A stretch of 64,000 nucleotides of DNA, from positions 127,947 through 191,946 of the forward strand of contig CAZQJY010000001.1 in assembly GCA_964593465.1 (NCBI GenBank). The letters are read 5' to 3'. This stretch comes from Mycosynbacter sp964593465 (GTDB lineage Bacteria > Patescibacteriota > Saccharimonadia > Saccharimonadales > Saccharimonadaceae). The notes under the pieces were generated by a model that was given only the letters and a program-made list of their open reading frames with translations, was not told the origin of the DNA and searched no databases. The position numbers and the translations under genes were made by a program. This document shows positions 26,003 through 36,500 of this stretch, one piece after another; the first letter of the stretch is position 1; every line of letters begins with the position of its first letter.

Positions 26003-27103
26003 ATGTATATATTTCTGTCTGTGCTGAAATACATTGCCCGATTTATTTATGCGCTTCTCAAACTACTCCCTGTGCGCAAAAAAGTCGTGCTCATGAGTCG
26101 TCGACAGTCTCAGACGTCTACGGATTTTCGACTTGTCGCAGAATACATTGCGGCAAATTACCCAGAGTATGAAGTAGTAATCCTAAATCACAAGATGCAA
26201 AACCAGTATCGCCATGCACTTGATGTTATGTCTGAGATGTACCACTTGGCCACCGCAAAGGCCGTGGTGGTAGACAGCTATACCATTTCTGTGAGTATAC
26301 TTCACCACAGAAAGTCCCTTATAGTGGTCCAGATATGGCATGCGCTCGGAGCTATTAAAGAGTTTGGACATCAGGTGATAGGACGTCCAGAGGGTAGCTC
26401 ACGCGAGATTGCCGATATGATGCACATGCACCAAAACTATACATACGTTACCTGTGGCGGCAAGCCGACAATATCGATTTTTGCCAACGCGTTTGATGTT
26501 GATCCAGCAACTGTACTGCCAATAGGCATGCCGAGAGTAGACTACTTGCTCGATCCAAACGGTGCAAAAGCGGCTTCAAAAGAATTCACGCGCAAATACG
26601 CTCGCCGTATCAAAAACAAAAAAGTCATTCTCTATGCACCAACATTTCGTAAAAAAGCCAAGATATACCCCACGGAACTCATAGATGCGATAGACTTCGA
26701 CAAGTACGTGCTTGTTGTGAAGCAGCACCAGCACGACAAGACTGCTATTTCGGCCAAAAAAGGTGTCATAGTGGAAAACAATATGGATGTGCTAGACCTC
26801 TTGCCCGCAGTAGACTATGTCATCACAGATTACTCTGCCACAGTTTTTGAAGCTGCACTGCTAGCAAAGCCCCTATTCTTCTGGGCGTACGACCGCAAAA
26901 AATACGTGAATAGGCGTGGCTTCGCGCTTGATTATGATGCCGAAATGCCAGGTGTTATTTCTACCAGTGCCGAGCGCATCACACAAGCTATTGAGGATAA
27001 AGAGTACGACAAGAAGCGTATCAAAGCATTTGCCAAAAAATACGTAACCGTGCAAGACGGCACCTGTACTCAGCGGATTGTCAATCTCCTTGAGCTGCAG
27101 TAG
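26003..27103 (+). CDS. CDP-glycerol glycerophosphotransferase family protein (TagB/TagF-like)
   Basis: The 366-residue peripheral membrane GT-B protein has a hydrophobic N-terminal helix (IFLSVLKYIARFIYALLKLL). It carries the TagF motifs in order: VQIWHALGAIKEFG (catalytic His), VILYAPTFRKKAK, and ITDYSATVFEAALLAKPLFF. It transfers a glycerol-phosphate or ribitol-phosphate unit from a CDP-polyol to a lipid-linked acceptor. Its size fits a single-domain primase or short polymerase (TagB type). The genes that follow make CDP-glycerol and export the product. Confidence 0.92.
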   Translation: MYIFLSVLKYIARFIYALLKLLPVRKKVVLMSRRQSQTSTDFRLVAEYIAANYPEYEVVILNHKMQNQYRHALDVMSEMYHLATAKAVVVDSYTISVSILHHRKSLIVVQIWHALGAIKEFGHQVIGRPEGSSREIADMMHMHQNYTYVTCGGKPTISIFANAFDVDPATVLPIGMPRVDYLLDPNGAKAASKEFTRKYARRIKNKKVILYAPTFRKKAKIYPTELIDAIDFDKYVLVVKQHQHDKTAISAKKGVIVENNMDVLDLLPAVDYVITDYSATVFEAALLAKPLFFWAYDRKKYVNRRGFALDYDAEMPGVISTSAERITQAIEDKEYDKKRIKAFAKKYVTVQDGTCTQRIVNLLELQ

Positions 27104-27110
27104 TGTGTGG

Positions 27111-27116
27111 TAAAAT
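27111..27116 (+). promoter_or_regulatory. -10 box for tagD
   Basis: TGTGGTAAAAT (partly extended -10) 36 nt before the ATG; a Shine-Dalgarno (AAAGGCGG) follows. Confidence 0.5.
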
Positions 27117-27152
27117 AGATAGCAATATACTTTTTTCAACAAAGGCGGATAT

Positions 27153-27605
27153 ATGAAACGCATACTTACTTACGGCACTTTCGACCTCATGCACTATGGT
27201 CATATCAATCTGCTCAAGCGCGCTCGCGAACAAGGCGACTATTTGGTCGTAGCTGTTTCTACAGAGGAGTTTAATAGGCTAAAAGGTAAAGAGACGTACC
27301 ACAATTATGATACCCGAAAAATCATGCTTGAAGCTGTGCGTTATGTAGATCTAGTAATCCCCGAAGAGCAATGGGATCAAAAGATAGATGATGTCAAAAA
27401 CTATCACATTGATGCTGTAGTGATGGGGGACGATTGGGCAGGTAATGAAAAGTTTGAGGTGTTACGAGAATACTGTGATGTGGTGTACTTGCCTCGGACG
27501 ACAGGCATTTCGACTACCAAGATCAAAGATGACCTAAGCGCCATACAGACAGAAGTAGAGATTATCAAAGAGGATATTGAAGCCATTCGGAATTCGCGAA
27601 AATAA
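27153..27605 (+). CDS. tagD: Glycerol-3-phosphate cytidylyltransferase
   Basis: The 150-residue protein has the full TagD pattern: RILTYGTFDLMHYGHINLLK (HxGH at the active site), VVMGDDWAGNEKF and YLPRTTGISTTKIK (RTxGISTT). It makes CDP-glycerol from CTP and glycerol-3-phosphate. The C-terminal extension after the catalytic core is short and charged. It precedes the exporter permease by 9 nt. A clear AAAGGCGG lies upstream of the ATG. Confidence 0.96.
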   Translation: MKRILTYGTFDLMHYGHINLLKRAREQGDYLVVAVSTEEFNRLKGKETYHNYDTRKIMLEAVRYVDLVIPEEQWDQKIDDVKNYHIDAVVMGDDWAGNEKFEVLREYCDVVYLPRTTGISTTKIKDDLSAIQTEVEIIKEDIEAIRNSRK

Positions 27606-27614
27606 CTAGCTATT

Positions 27615-28412
27615 ATGTGGAAATTTATTAAACTCCATGCCAAAGACATCCGCCGTATCTTCTATCTTGCGGAAGCAGATCTTGTTAAAACCTATCGTGG
27701 CTCGGCCCTAGGATGGGCATGGGCGCTGGTACAACCACTACTCATGGTAGTAGTGTACTGGTTTGTATTTCGTATCGGGTGGAAAGTTACCACAGGTAAC
27801 GATCAGCCAGATTTCTTCCCGTGGCTACTTGTGGGTATGGTAGCATGGTTTTTCATGACTGATATGTTGTCAAAAGGTACTAATTCACTCAAAAACTACA
27901 GCTATCTTATCACCAAGATGAAATTTCCTATCTCTATCATCCCCACATTTGTGGCACTTGCTAAGCTAGAGGTACATTTGTCGTTACTATTCATGGTACT
28001 CCTATACCTTGGGTTTGTATCGCATGATGTATCAATCTACTGGATTCAGCTGCCGCTCTATACACTGCTGATGGTGGCCTTTTTCATTACATGGTCTCTT
28101 TTTGCCTCACCACTTGCTGTTATTAGTAAAGATTTCGCCAATCTTGTTCGTTCTACGACACGTGTACTGTTTTGGCTATCTGCTATCCTTTGGAATATCA
28201 ACAACGTTGATATTCCATGGCTCCAGACGATTATGCTATTTAACCCTATATCATTTTTTGTCGAAGGCTACCGCAAGGCACTGCTTGGTCATGAATGGTT
28301 CTTCGAGGATACTACAGCACTCGGGGCATTTGCGTTGGTGTTTGCAATTATGATCATCTTGGCATATATAACGTTTAAGCGAGCTCGTACTGAGCTGGTG
28401 GACGCACTGTAG
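27615..28412 (+). CDS. tagG: ABC-2 type exporter permease (TagG-like)
   Basis: A 265-residue protein with about six membrane spans and the N-terminal signature LVKTYRGSALGWAWALVQPL shared by TagG and Wzm. It forms a transporter with the ATPase encoded 8 nt downstream and would flip lipid-linked polyol-phosphate polymer across the membrane. It differs from the permease at 8.4 kb in sequence, so the two exporters are not recent duplicates. Confidence 0.93.
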   Translation: MWKFIKLHAKDIRRIFYLAEADLVKTYRGSALGWAWALVQPLLMVVVYWFVFRIGWKVTTGNDQPDFFPWLLVGMVAWFFMTDMLSKGTNSLKNYSYLITKMKFPISIIPTFVALAKLEVHLSLLFMVLLYLGFVSHDVSIYWIQLPLYTLLMVAFFITWSLFASPLAVISKDFANLVRSTTRVLFWLSAILWNINNVDIPWLQTIMLFNPISFFVEGYRKALLGHEWFFEDTTALGAFALVFAIMIILAYITFKRARTELVDAL

Positions 28413-28420
28413 GGATACAT

Positions 28421-29149
28421 ATGAAGACAGTTATACGTTTTACCAATGTTACTAAAGACTACCGCCTCTACAAGAGTGACAAAAAGCGCATCATGGCACT
28501 GATTTTTGGTGATAAAGTCCCGCATACAACAAAACATGCCAATAGCCACCTAAGTTTCGAGATTACTCAAGGCGAATCTGTTGCGATCCTTGGTCGTAAT
28601 GGTGCAGGTAAGTCTACCATGCTCAAGATGGTTACGGGTGTAACATTCCCGACCAAGGGTGAGGTAGAAGTGAACGGTAAGGTTGGTGCGCTTCTAGAGC
28701 TTACGGCAGGGTTTGAAAAAGAATTTACCGGTCGTGAAAACATCGAATTAAAGGGTGTATTGCTTGGCATGAAGCCAAGTGCTATTAAAAAAATGACGCG
28801 TCAGGTGGTAGAGTTTGCAGAACTCGGTGAATACATCGATCAACCCCTCCGTACCTACTCAAGTGGCATGAAAGCTCGTCTAGGCTTTGCGATTCATGCA
28901 CACGCCAACCCAGACATACTTGTCATAGACGAGGCGCTAAGCGTGGGCGATGCCAAATTTCAGGAGAAAAGTCGTGTCAAAGTGCGCGAGATTATGGAAC
29001 GAGATCACACAACGGTATTATTTGTGACACATTCCATGGAATCTGCCAAAGAATTTTGCGATCGCGGTATCGTACTCAAAGCTGGTAAGATATATTACGA
29101 TGGCCCTATCGAAAAAGCTGTCAAAAAGTACAAAGAATCACTCAAATAA
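28421..29149 (+). CDS. tagH: Teichoic acid exporter ATPase (TagH-like)
   Basis: A 242-residue ABC ATPase with Walker A GRNGAGKST (residues 58-66), GREN in the Q-loop region typical of the TagH/Wzt branch, signature TYSSGMKARLGFAIHA, and Walker B ILVIDEALSVGDAKF. It stops after the nucleotide-binding domain and lacks the C-terminal extension of the 9.2-kb paralogue, so substrate choice must lie elsewhere. It is co-transcribed with the permease and the next TagF-like gene (2-nt spacing). Confidence 0.94.
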   Translation: MKTVIRFTNVTKDYRLYKSDKKRIMALIFGDKVPHTTKHANSHLSFEITQGESVAILGRNGAGKSTMLKMVTGVTFPTKGEVEVNGKVGALLELTAGFEKEFTGRENIELKGVLLGMKPSAIKKMTRQVVEFAELGEYIDQPLRTYSSGMKARLGFAIHAHANPDILVIDEALSVGDAKFQEKSRVKVREIMERDHTTVLFVTHSMESAKEFCDRGIVLKAGKIYYDGPIEKAVKKYKESLK

Positions 29150-29151
29150 TT

Positions 29152-30384
29152 ATGAAACCAGTCAAAAAATACCTCCGTACCATCGCCAAAAAATATCCAG
29201 CTACTCGCAAGGGTCTGCGTGCTTACCAGCGCACGCGTAGGAGGCTCCGAGCTGCAACCAACAAACTACGACCCATAGAGCCCAAAACAGTTGTGTTTGA
29301 GGCCTACAACGGCCGTGCCTATGCTTGTTCCCCCAAGGCTATCTACCAGCAAATGCTTATCGATAAACGTTTCAGGGACCACCAGTTTGTATGGGTATTT
29401 CGTGACCCAGACAGCTACTCAGATATAGCCGCTAATCCGCGTACTAGCTTGGTAAAATACCGATCAGCTGCATACTACCGCACATTCGCCACTGCTAAAT
29501 ACTGGATAGTGAACGCTATGCTGCCACTCACTGTCACCAAGCGCCCAGAGCAAGTGATGCTGCAGTGTTGGCACGGCACCCCGCTCAAACGCCTACGCAA
29601 CGACATTATAGAAAATACTCAAAATGCTATGAACAGCCTAGACGATTTTATCCGCAAAAACAAAGTCGATACAGCACGTTACAACTATATGATTTCGCCA
29701 TCGCGCTTTGCGAGCGAAAAGTTTACTACTGCGTTTGATCTAATAGAGCTGGGCAAAGAAGACATACTCATAGAGACAGGCTACCCGCGCAACGACTTTC
29801 TCTATACCTACACAGACAAAGATGCTGCACGAGTAAAAAAGCAACTAAAGCTACCAAAAGACAAAAAAGTACTACTTTATGCACCCACCTGGCGAGACGA
29901 TCAGCATACGGCAGAGGAGGGCTATGTTTATGAATCTCCAGTAGACTTCGACTATTTGCAGCAAAAGCTGGGCGACGACTACGTGATACTTTTCAGGGCA
30001 CACTACATGGTCGCAGACAATTTCGACTTCGATAAATATGCCGGATTCATCTACAACGTATCTGGCGTAGATGATGTCAATGACCTTTATATCATTAGTG
30101 ATGCACTCATCACCGATTACTCTAGCGTGTTTTTCGACTATGCCAATCTGCGTCGCCCCATCCACTTCTTCATGTACGACAAAGAGCACTACGAGAAGGA
30201 GTTACGTGGTTTTTACCTAGACCTCGCGGAGTTGCCAGGCAAGATTGTCGAGACGGAAAAAGAGCTTGTGGCGGATGTGCGACGTGGTAAAATGAGTAAA
30301 AATTATGACATGTTCTGCAGTAAGTTTACGTATTTAGATGATGATAACGCGACAGGGAGAGCAATAGAAAGGATTTATTCATGA
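29152..30384 (+). CDS. CDP-glycerol glycerophosphotransferase (TagF/TarF-like)
   Basis: The 410-residue protein begins with a strongly basic segment expected to bind the membrane. Motifs are canonical: MLQCWHGTPLKRLRND, LLYAPTWRDDQHT, and LITDYSSVFFDYANLRRPI, followed by FMYDKEHYEKELRGFYLD. Of the TagF-like proteins here it is closest to the textbook CDP-glycerol or CDP-ribitol transferases. It overlaps the next gene by 4 nt (ATGA), so synthesis of the polymer and of CDP-ribitol appear coupled. Confidence 0.94.
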   Translation: MKPVKKYLRTIAKKYPATRKGLRAYQRTRRRLRAATNKLRPIEPKTVVFEAYNGRAYACSPKAIYQQMLIDKRFRDHQFVWVFRDPDSYSDIAANPRTSLVKYRSAAYYRTFATAKYWIVNAMLPLTVTKRPEQVMLQCWHGTPLKRLRNDIIENTQNAMNSLDDFIRKNKVDTARYNYMISPSRFASEKFTTAFDLIELGKEDILIETGYPRNDFLYTYTDKDAARVKKQLKLPKDKKVLLYAPTWRDDQHTAEEGYVYESPVDFDYLQQKLGDDYVILFRAHYMVADNFDFDKYAGFIYNVSGVDDVNDLYIISDALITDYSSVFFDYANLRRPIHFFMYDKEHYEKELRGFYLDLAELPGKIVETEKELVADVRRGKMSKNYDMFCSKFTYLDDDNATGRAIERIYS

Positions 30385-31748
30385 AGAACGTAGCTATAAT
30401 ACTGGCGGGTGGGATTGGTGTTCGTATGAAATTAGGTATGCCAAAACAATTCCTCAAGATAGCAGGAAGGCCGATAATCGAGCATACAGTGAAGACTTTC
30501 CAGGAAAACAATGATATAGACGACATAATAATAATGATAACTCCCGGGTATGTAGATGACATAAAATACATTAAGAAAATGTACCCCAAGGTGTCGCGAA
30601 TACTTGAAGGAGGTGAGACTAGAAACGACACAACGCAAATCGCTATAAGTAGTATTGAGGGTGAGTGTAATGTATTGATACATGATGCGGTACGACCGTT
30701 CGTATCTGATGCTATTATCTCCCGGTGTATTAGTAAGCTAGGAACGTACAGTGCTGTGGACGTTGCTATCCAGTCCTCGGACACTATCATTAAGGTTAAC
30801 GACGACATTATAGAGGCTATCCCGGATAGAGCCTTTCTTAGGAGGGGTCAGACACCTCAGGCCTTTCGTCTGTCAACGATTAAAAAAGCATACGATCGTG
30901 CCAGGATGGATGGTGACTTTCATGCGACAGACGACTGTGGTGTAGTGGTTAAGTATCTACCGGATGTCCCAGTGGCTGTTGTTAATGGTGACGAGACCAA
31001 CATGAAAGTAACCAATCCGCTAGATGCATCGGTCGCAGACAAGCTATTCCAAATGGGAGCAGCAGAGTTATCGGCATTGACGGATACTGTCCGCAAGAAG
31101 CATTTTACAGATAAGGTTGTCGTTGTGTTCGGCGGCGGTTATGGCATAGGCGCAGAGATAATTCAAATTGCTAAGCAATATGGGGCAAAGCCGTATGGAT
31201 TCAGTAGAACGACAACTAACACAGACATCTCTAACGTAGAAGATATACGTAAGGCTCTAGAGTCAGTGTATGAGCAAGAGGGCGTTATTGACTACGTTGT
31301 AAACACGGCAGGGGTACTAACAATGAGCGCAATGGATGATCTCGACATAGACTCTATCGGCTCGTCGATACAAACCAATTATGTAGCACCTGTCATGATC
31401 GCCAAGCTATCAAAGCCATATCTCAAGGAGTCATCTGGTCAACTTCTCTTATTTACGTCTAGCTCGTATACTAGAGGAAGAGCAAACTACAGTCTGTATT
31501 CTTCGAGCAAGGCTGCTATTGTCAACCTAACCCAGGCACTTGCAGAGGAATGGCATGATGAGAAGATAAGGATTAACTGTATTAATCCGGAGAGGACAGC
31601 GACACCGATGAGGCATAATGCATTCGGTAATGAAGATCCAACTACTCTACTGTCGGCATCAACAGTGGCCCAGGCTTCCGTTGATGCTCTCTTGAATAAG
31701 CATACAGGTCAGATATTTGACGTGAGACGAAGTGGCATGAGTAGCTAG
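30381..31748 (+). CDS. Bifunctional ribitol-5-phosphate cytidylyltransferase / SDR reductase (CDP-ribitol synthase-like)
   Basis: The 455-residue fusion has an IspD/TarI-type cytidylyltransferase at residues ~1-225 (ILAGGIGVRMKLGMPKQFLK, VLIHDAVRPFV, RRGQTPQAFR). Residues ~240-455 are a short-chain reductase (VVVFGGGYGIGAEI, NTAGVL, catalytic YSLYSSSKAA). The same order occurs in Haemophilus Bcs1, which reduces ribulose-5-phosphate and makes CDP-ribitol. The function is inferred from that architecture. From this gene onward arginine is often AGA/AGG, unlike the CGT/CGC-rich genes before it, which suggests a separate origin for 30.4-36.7 kb. Confidence 0.88.
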   Translation: MKNVAIILAGGIGVRMKLGMPKQFLKIAGRPIIEHTVKTFQENNDIDDIIIMITPGYVDDIKYIKKMYPKVSRILEGGETRNDTTQIAISSIEGECNVLIHDAVRPFVSDAIISRCISKLGTYSAVDVAIQSSDTIIKVNDDIIEAIPDRAFLRRGQTPQAFRLSTIKKAYDRARMDGDFHATDDCGVVVKYLPDVPVAVVNGDETNMKVTNPLDASVADKLFQMGAAELSALTDTVRKKHFTDKVVVVFGGGYGIGAEIIQIAKQYGAKPYGFSRTTTNTDISNVEDIRKALESVYEQEGVIDYVVNTAGVLTMSAMDDLDIDSIGSSIQTNYVAPVMIAKLSKPYLKESSGQLLLFTSSSYTRGRANYSLYSSSKAAIVNLTQALAEEWHDEKIRINCINPERTATPMRHNAFGNEDPTTLLSASTVAQASVDALLNKHTGQIFDVRRSGMSS

Positions 31749-31758
31749 GGCAATGTGA

Positions 31759-33435
31759 ATGAACTATCTCTCGAGTTTATATAAGACCCCGATGCTTAAT
31801 CTGTCGTGCGGCCTTGCTATAGCATTGTTATTTTTCACTGACAGTATCTTTGTGCAGGTGGTCGTGTGGCTGGCGTGCTGTTCAATATTATTCGTACGAG
31901 TGCTATTGCATAAGGCAAACCCACCTAAGCTTACTAGTCTGATGTCGCCGTACTTTCTTCTAATGACGGGAGGGGTTATCAATTCAAGTGTAGTTAATAA
32001 TGTAACCATTGATGATAGCTACTATCTCTTTATGTCTCTATGTGTGGTATTAGTTGCTATGATTGTATTCTTTGAAGCGGTGTCCTCGAGAGGGCCATTG
32101 CGCAACATTGGCTATGTTACTGGTGCCATATACGAAGGAAGAGTGGTACGGTCGATAGTGATTCGCACTAGGCTGATTGTCCCAATTCTATACGTATTAT
32201 CATCTATAGTATATTTTTACATACCTGTGGTGTCGTTACTTCTGGGGATTGTAACACTAGGAGTACTTATGGTGTCTACTCTGATGATTGTGCGTATACA
32301 GGCACTATCAAAAGCACATGATAAAGATTCACTGAGTAGAATCAAGAACGACGATCTTGATTTTGTAGTATTTTTTGCTACAAATAAGCCAACGTACGGC
32401 GTCTATATGATGTGGGATAAGTACTTTAAGAGAACTGGCAGAAAGTTTGCGATAATAACTCAACAGGAGCAGCACATCGTACCTTTAAGTGGAAAGACTG
32501 ATACACCGGTTATCTATGCGCGTAGGGCTGAAGATATGCGCTCAATACTAATGTTGGAGTCTGTCAGGGCTGTATTCTATCCAACAAATAACAACCGGAA
32601 CATGACAACAACTATTGCACCGGGACCCCTGCATGTGCATATAGGTCACGGAGATTCTGATAAAGCGTCTTCTTATCGCTTTACGAATAATATGTATGAT
32701 AAGATTTTTGTTGCGGGTAGTGCAGCAATAGAAAGATATGCTAAGCATGGCGTGTATATAGACCTAGAGAAGTTTGTAATTGTCGGTCGCCCGCAAATTG
32801 AGGATGTACGAGTAGGAAGTCGCAATAGTATCAAAACAGCACTGTATGCACCTACATGGCATGGTGATACGAGTGAAATGAACTATACGTCTTTGTATGA
32901 GGGGGTGTGTATCGTAAAAGCACTTCTCGACTCTGGTCTTAGGGTTATATTCCGGCCTCACCCTCAGTCTAGAAGATCTTCGACACTAAGCAATCATATC
33001 GATAATGTAATTGATGTGTTAAAGGATAGTGAGCGTGAAACGGGTATAAAGCATATATATGGTGATAAAGCAGAGGTTGCTATGAGCGTTGTAGACTGTT
33101 TCAACGAGTCGGATGCGTTGATAAGCGATGTATCCTCTGTTGTAACGGACTATCTCTTTTCTGAGAAGCCGATTATACTTATTTCCATGAGAGAAAATGC
33201 TATCGAGTTTACCAAGAAGTATCCTATAGCAAAAGCAGCGTATGTTATTGGATCGGATATGACGGGCCTCGGAGCTACATTAGATATGCTCATTGAGTCG
33301 GATGATCCAATGAAAATTAAACGAAGGCGGTTCAAAGAACACTATCTTGGATCCGTAAAGACAGGCGAGGATTACTCTAGCCTGTTCACTGAAAAGGTGA
33401 TAGATGTATTAAGTGCGCCAAACTCGAGAAGATAG
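31759..33435 (+). CDS. Membrane-embedded TagF-like polyol-phosphate transferase
   Basis: The 558-residue protein has about six hydrophobic segments in the first ~185 residues (for example FVQVVVWLACCSILFVRVLL and PILYVLSSIVYFYIPVV). They are followed by a TagF-like GT-B domain: LHVHIGHGDSDKAS in place of WHG-x-x-K, TALYAPTWHGDTSEM, FRPHPQS, and ALISDVSSVVTDYLFSEKPI. The integral N-terminus replaces the usual amphipathic anchor. Related multi-span members occur in actinobacteria. It begins 10 nt after the CDP-ribitol synthase gene and shares its codon usage, so it may use CDP-ribitol (inference). Confidence 0.85.
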   Translation: MNYLSSLYKTPMLNLSCGLAIALLFFTDSIFVQVVVWLACCSILFVRVLLHKANPPKLTSLMSPYFLLMTGGVINSSVVNNVTIDDSYYLFMSLCVVLVAMIVFFEAVSSRGPLRNIGYVTGAIYEGRVVRSIVIRTRLIVPILYVLSSIVYFYIPVVSLLLGIVTLGVLMVSTLMIVRIQALSKAHDKDSLSRIKNDDLDFVVFFATNKPTYGVYMMWDKYFKRTGRKFAIITQQEQHIVPLSGKTDTPVIYARRAEDMRSILMLESVRAVFYPTNNNRNMTTTIAPGPLHVHIGHGDSDKASSYRFTNNMYDKIFVAGSAAIERYAKHGVYIDLEKFVIVGRPQIEDVRVGSRNSIKTALYAPTWHGDTSEMNYTSLYEGVCIVKALLDSGLRVIFRPHPQSRRSSTLSNHIDNVIDVLKDSERETGIKHIYGDKAEVAMSVVDCFNESDALISDVSSVVTDYLFSEKPIILISMRENAIEFTKKYPIAKAAYVIGSDMTGLGATLDMLIESDDPMKIKRRRFKEHYLGSVKTGEDYSSLFTEKVIDVLSAPNSRR

Positions 33436-33517
33436 CTGGTGTCGGAGCACATTTACTTTTGGTGTACATTGGTGTAGAATATCACTTATTGAGATAATCT
33501 AAATAACAAAGAGTATA

Positions 33518-36500
33518 GTGAAAAATAACCGCATAAAAGATAAATGGGTTTTTGGTGTCAGTTCATTTTCCGGTAACCCAAAATGGCTATACCTTTATAT
33601 AGCAAAGAGACACCCAGAGATAAAGACTTGGTGGTTGGCAGATACCGAAAAGTCAGCCAAGGCCATGGTTGCGGCGGGACTGTCTAGGTCAAAGATTATT
33701 GTTAGAGATACAAAGAGAGCCAATGATATCCTTAGAAAAATCGATGTTTACGTAGAGGATCAATTTCGAGAGTATTACCCTGACGCTTTGGGGGGCCAGG
33801 TAACATATTTGAACCTTTGGCATGGCGTGGGACTTAAGGAGATCGAGCTGAATATCCCTTTCAATGGCTCCTTGGCTGGCACTATAATGAAAAAGTATTC
33901 AAAGAATGCCCGTAAATACCATGACCAGACTTTGTTTTTAGTAACTAGTGGCAGCATGGAGGAGCATTTTGCTCGCAGTATTTCTACTCCAAGAAGTCAA
34001 TTTTTGAGGGGTGGCTACCCAAGGGTTTCGTTACCTAAAAATATCCAACCATTAAGGACGAATCTACTTTCGGGGAAGTGGTCACATATTGCTATGTATG
34101 CACCCACTTTTAGAGATTGGAACTCTAGTAATTACTTGATAGAGCTCATGCCAAAAATAGACGAGCTCATAGCTGCAGTCGAATCAAGCAATACTCTATT
34201 TATTTTGAATTTGCATCCAAAAATGCGCCAAGATAGACAGTACGTTGGTATTTTAGATAAAATAAAAAACCATCCTAATTTTATATGCGTAGATGAGACT
34301 ATAGATGTGTACGAGATGATGCAGTCGATTGACTATACTATAGTTGACTACTCGTCCATTTATTACGACCTAATGGCAGCTGGTGCCGACAAATTTGTGC
34401 GATATATTCCTGACTACGAAAAGTATATTCAATATCAAGATGGCGGCATGAAAGACTATCGCGAGAAGACATACGGTGAAGTAGTGACAAATTTCGATGA
34501 GCTTCTCCAGACCGTCAGGAATCCACGGTATACGAAGATGATTGATCGCAAGAAGAAAAAGGAGCTGATGGAGTACTTCTTTGGATACGCGGGCAATGCA
34601 GAGGATGATACGGAGGCGATCATACGGAGTGTCGAGTTATTTAAACCAAAGCCCAAAGAAGAGTCGGCACTGACCACACTACGATCATACGATGTTTTTG
34701 ACACGCTGATAAAAAGGTCTGTAGGTATGCCAGTCGGCGTGTTCTACGCTGTCCGTGAGAGAATGTACAAAGTCCAACATGAATTTCAATTTCCTACGTA
34801 TGTCCTGGATAATTATCCAAATGTTCGCAGACAAGCAGAGGCTGACATGCGACATCACAAACATCACACACAAATTGAGCGCAAGAGTGACATTCGCGAA
34901 GTAACGCTCCAGTCAATCCTAGAGAGAATGTCAGAAATATACGGATTAACTGACAAACAAAAACGATACCTAATTGAAACAGAGATATCGGTAGAAATTG
35001 AGACTGTACAACCAATTCAGTCGAGAATCGAAACTCTTTTTGGGCAGCAGAAAAAAGGTGACACAATTATATTGGTAAGCGACATGTATCTGCCGCGTGA
35101 AGTAATAAAAAGGATGTTAATCAAGGCAGATCCAAGACTGGCAAAGCTCAAGTTGTACCTGTCTAGTGAGACTGGATACCAGAAGTCAACAGGGCTTCTA
35201 TATAAGTATATATTCTCAGATATACATTACATGTTCAAGGAATGGGTACATTATGGTGACAACCAACATTCCGATAAAAAAATACCATCACAATTAGGCA
35301 TCACGACGCAATATCACGAGATGATTCCCTTTAATAAGCACGAAGCCTTTATTGCAAATACAATGAACTCATCAGACGGCTACAAGATTGCGAATCTGAT
35401 GAGACTGTATAGGGATACTGAAGAGTATGACAAAAAGAGTGATAGAGAAAAAAGACTTGGGTATTATAGCTATGCATTTATAGGAAGCTACCTTGTGCCG
35501 TATGTTGACTGGTTATTGCGTGATGCGGTGGCAAAAAAGACCAAAAGACTATATTTTATAACACGCGATGGCAACATGCTGATAGAGATTGCGCGGGTAT
35601 TGCGTGAGGCTCGAGGATATGACATAGAGCTCAGTTTAATATATGGGTCACGATCTGTGTTCCGCATACCAAGCTTTATAGACGAGATTGAAGATGAAGC
35701 TTTTGCTCCTTTTGGTTTTTTGCAGTCGATTGGGAGCTATAAGAAATTTCTTAAGGTCGCTCAAGTTACCGACGACCAGTTTGACGAGTTCTTTTCGTCG
35801 GCAAGCGATCTAAAATACAAAAATAAGTATACTCAAGATGAAGAAGTAACACTTCGGAGTGCAGCAAGCAATTCTAAGGAGTTCAGGGAGCATATTCTGA
35901 GGATTGCTGCACAAAAACGGCCCGTTATACTCGACTATCTCAGAGAATCAATCAATTTTGATGAGAAGTTTGCATTCGCTGAGTTTTGGGGTCGTGGGTA
36001 TACGCAAGCGAGCTTACAGAAGCTCCTGAGTGAGGCAAGCGGCTCTCCAGTAGTGCTGGAGATGTACTATGCAAGAAGTATATATGGTAGTGATAATTAC
36101 AATGTTCGTACACGGTTCACGACAAGCACCAGAGGACTTACGTTTATAGAAACCCTCTTTAATCAGGCTCCTATGGAGACGGTGCGTCAGTATGCATATG
36201 ACAACAAGGGTGTTGCGTATCCAGTGGTGCTAGAAAAGGATACACACGAAATGTTTAGCGCATTTATAGAAGGTGTAACGGTGTTTGCAAAAGCGTATTC
36301 TGAGATAGATTTTTATGATTGGCGCCGCAACACAAGGGCTTTGTTTGATGCCGCAGTGGTCTATTTTCATAATCGATCAAATGACGAACATCTTGTTGAT
36401 GTGTTTGGGCCGTTGGCTAATAATCTAGAGATAAACGGCAAGCAGGAGGTTTATGCCCCGAGTATCCCTATGAAGCAGGCACTATTTATGAGCACGAAGT

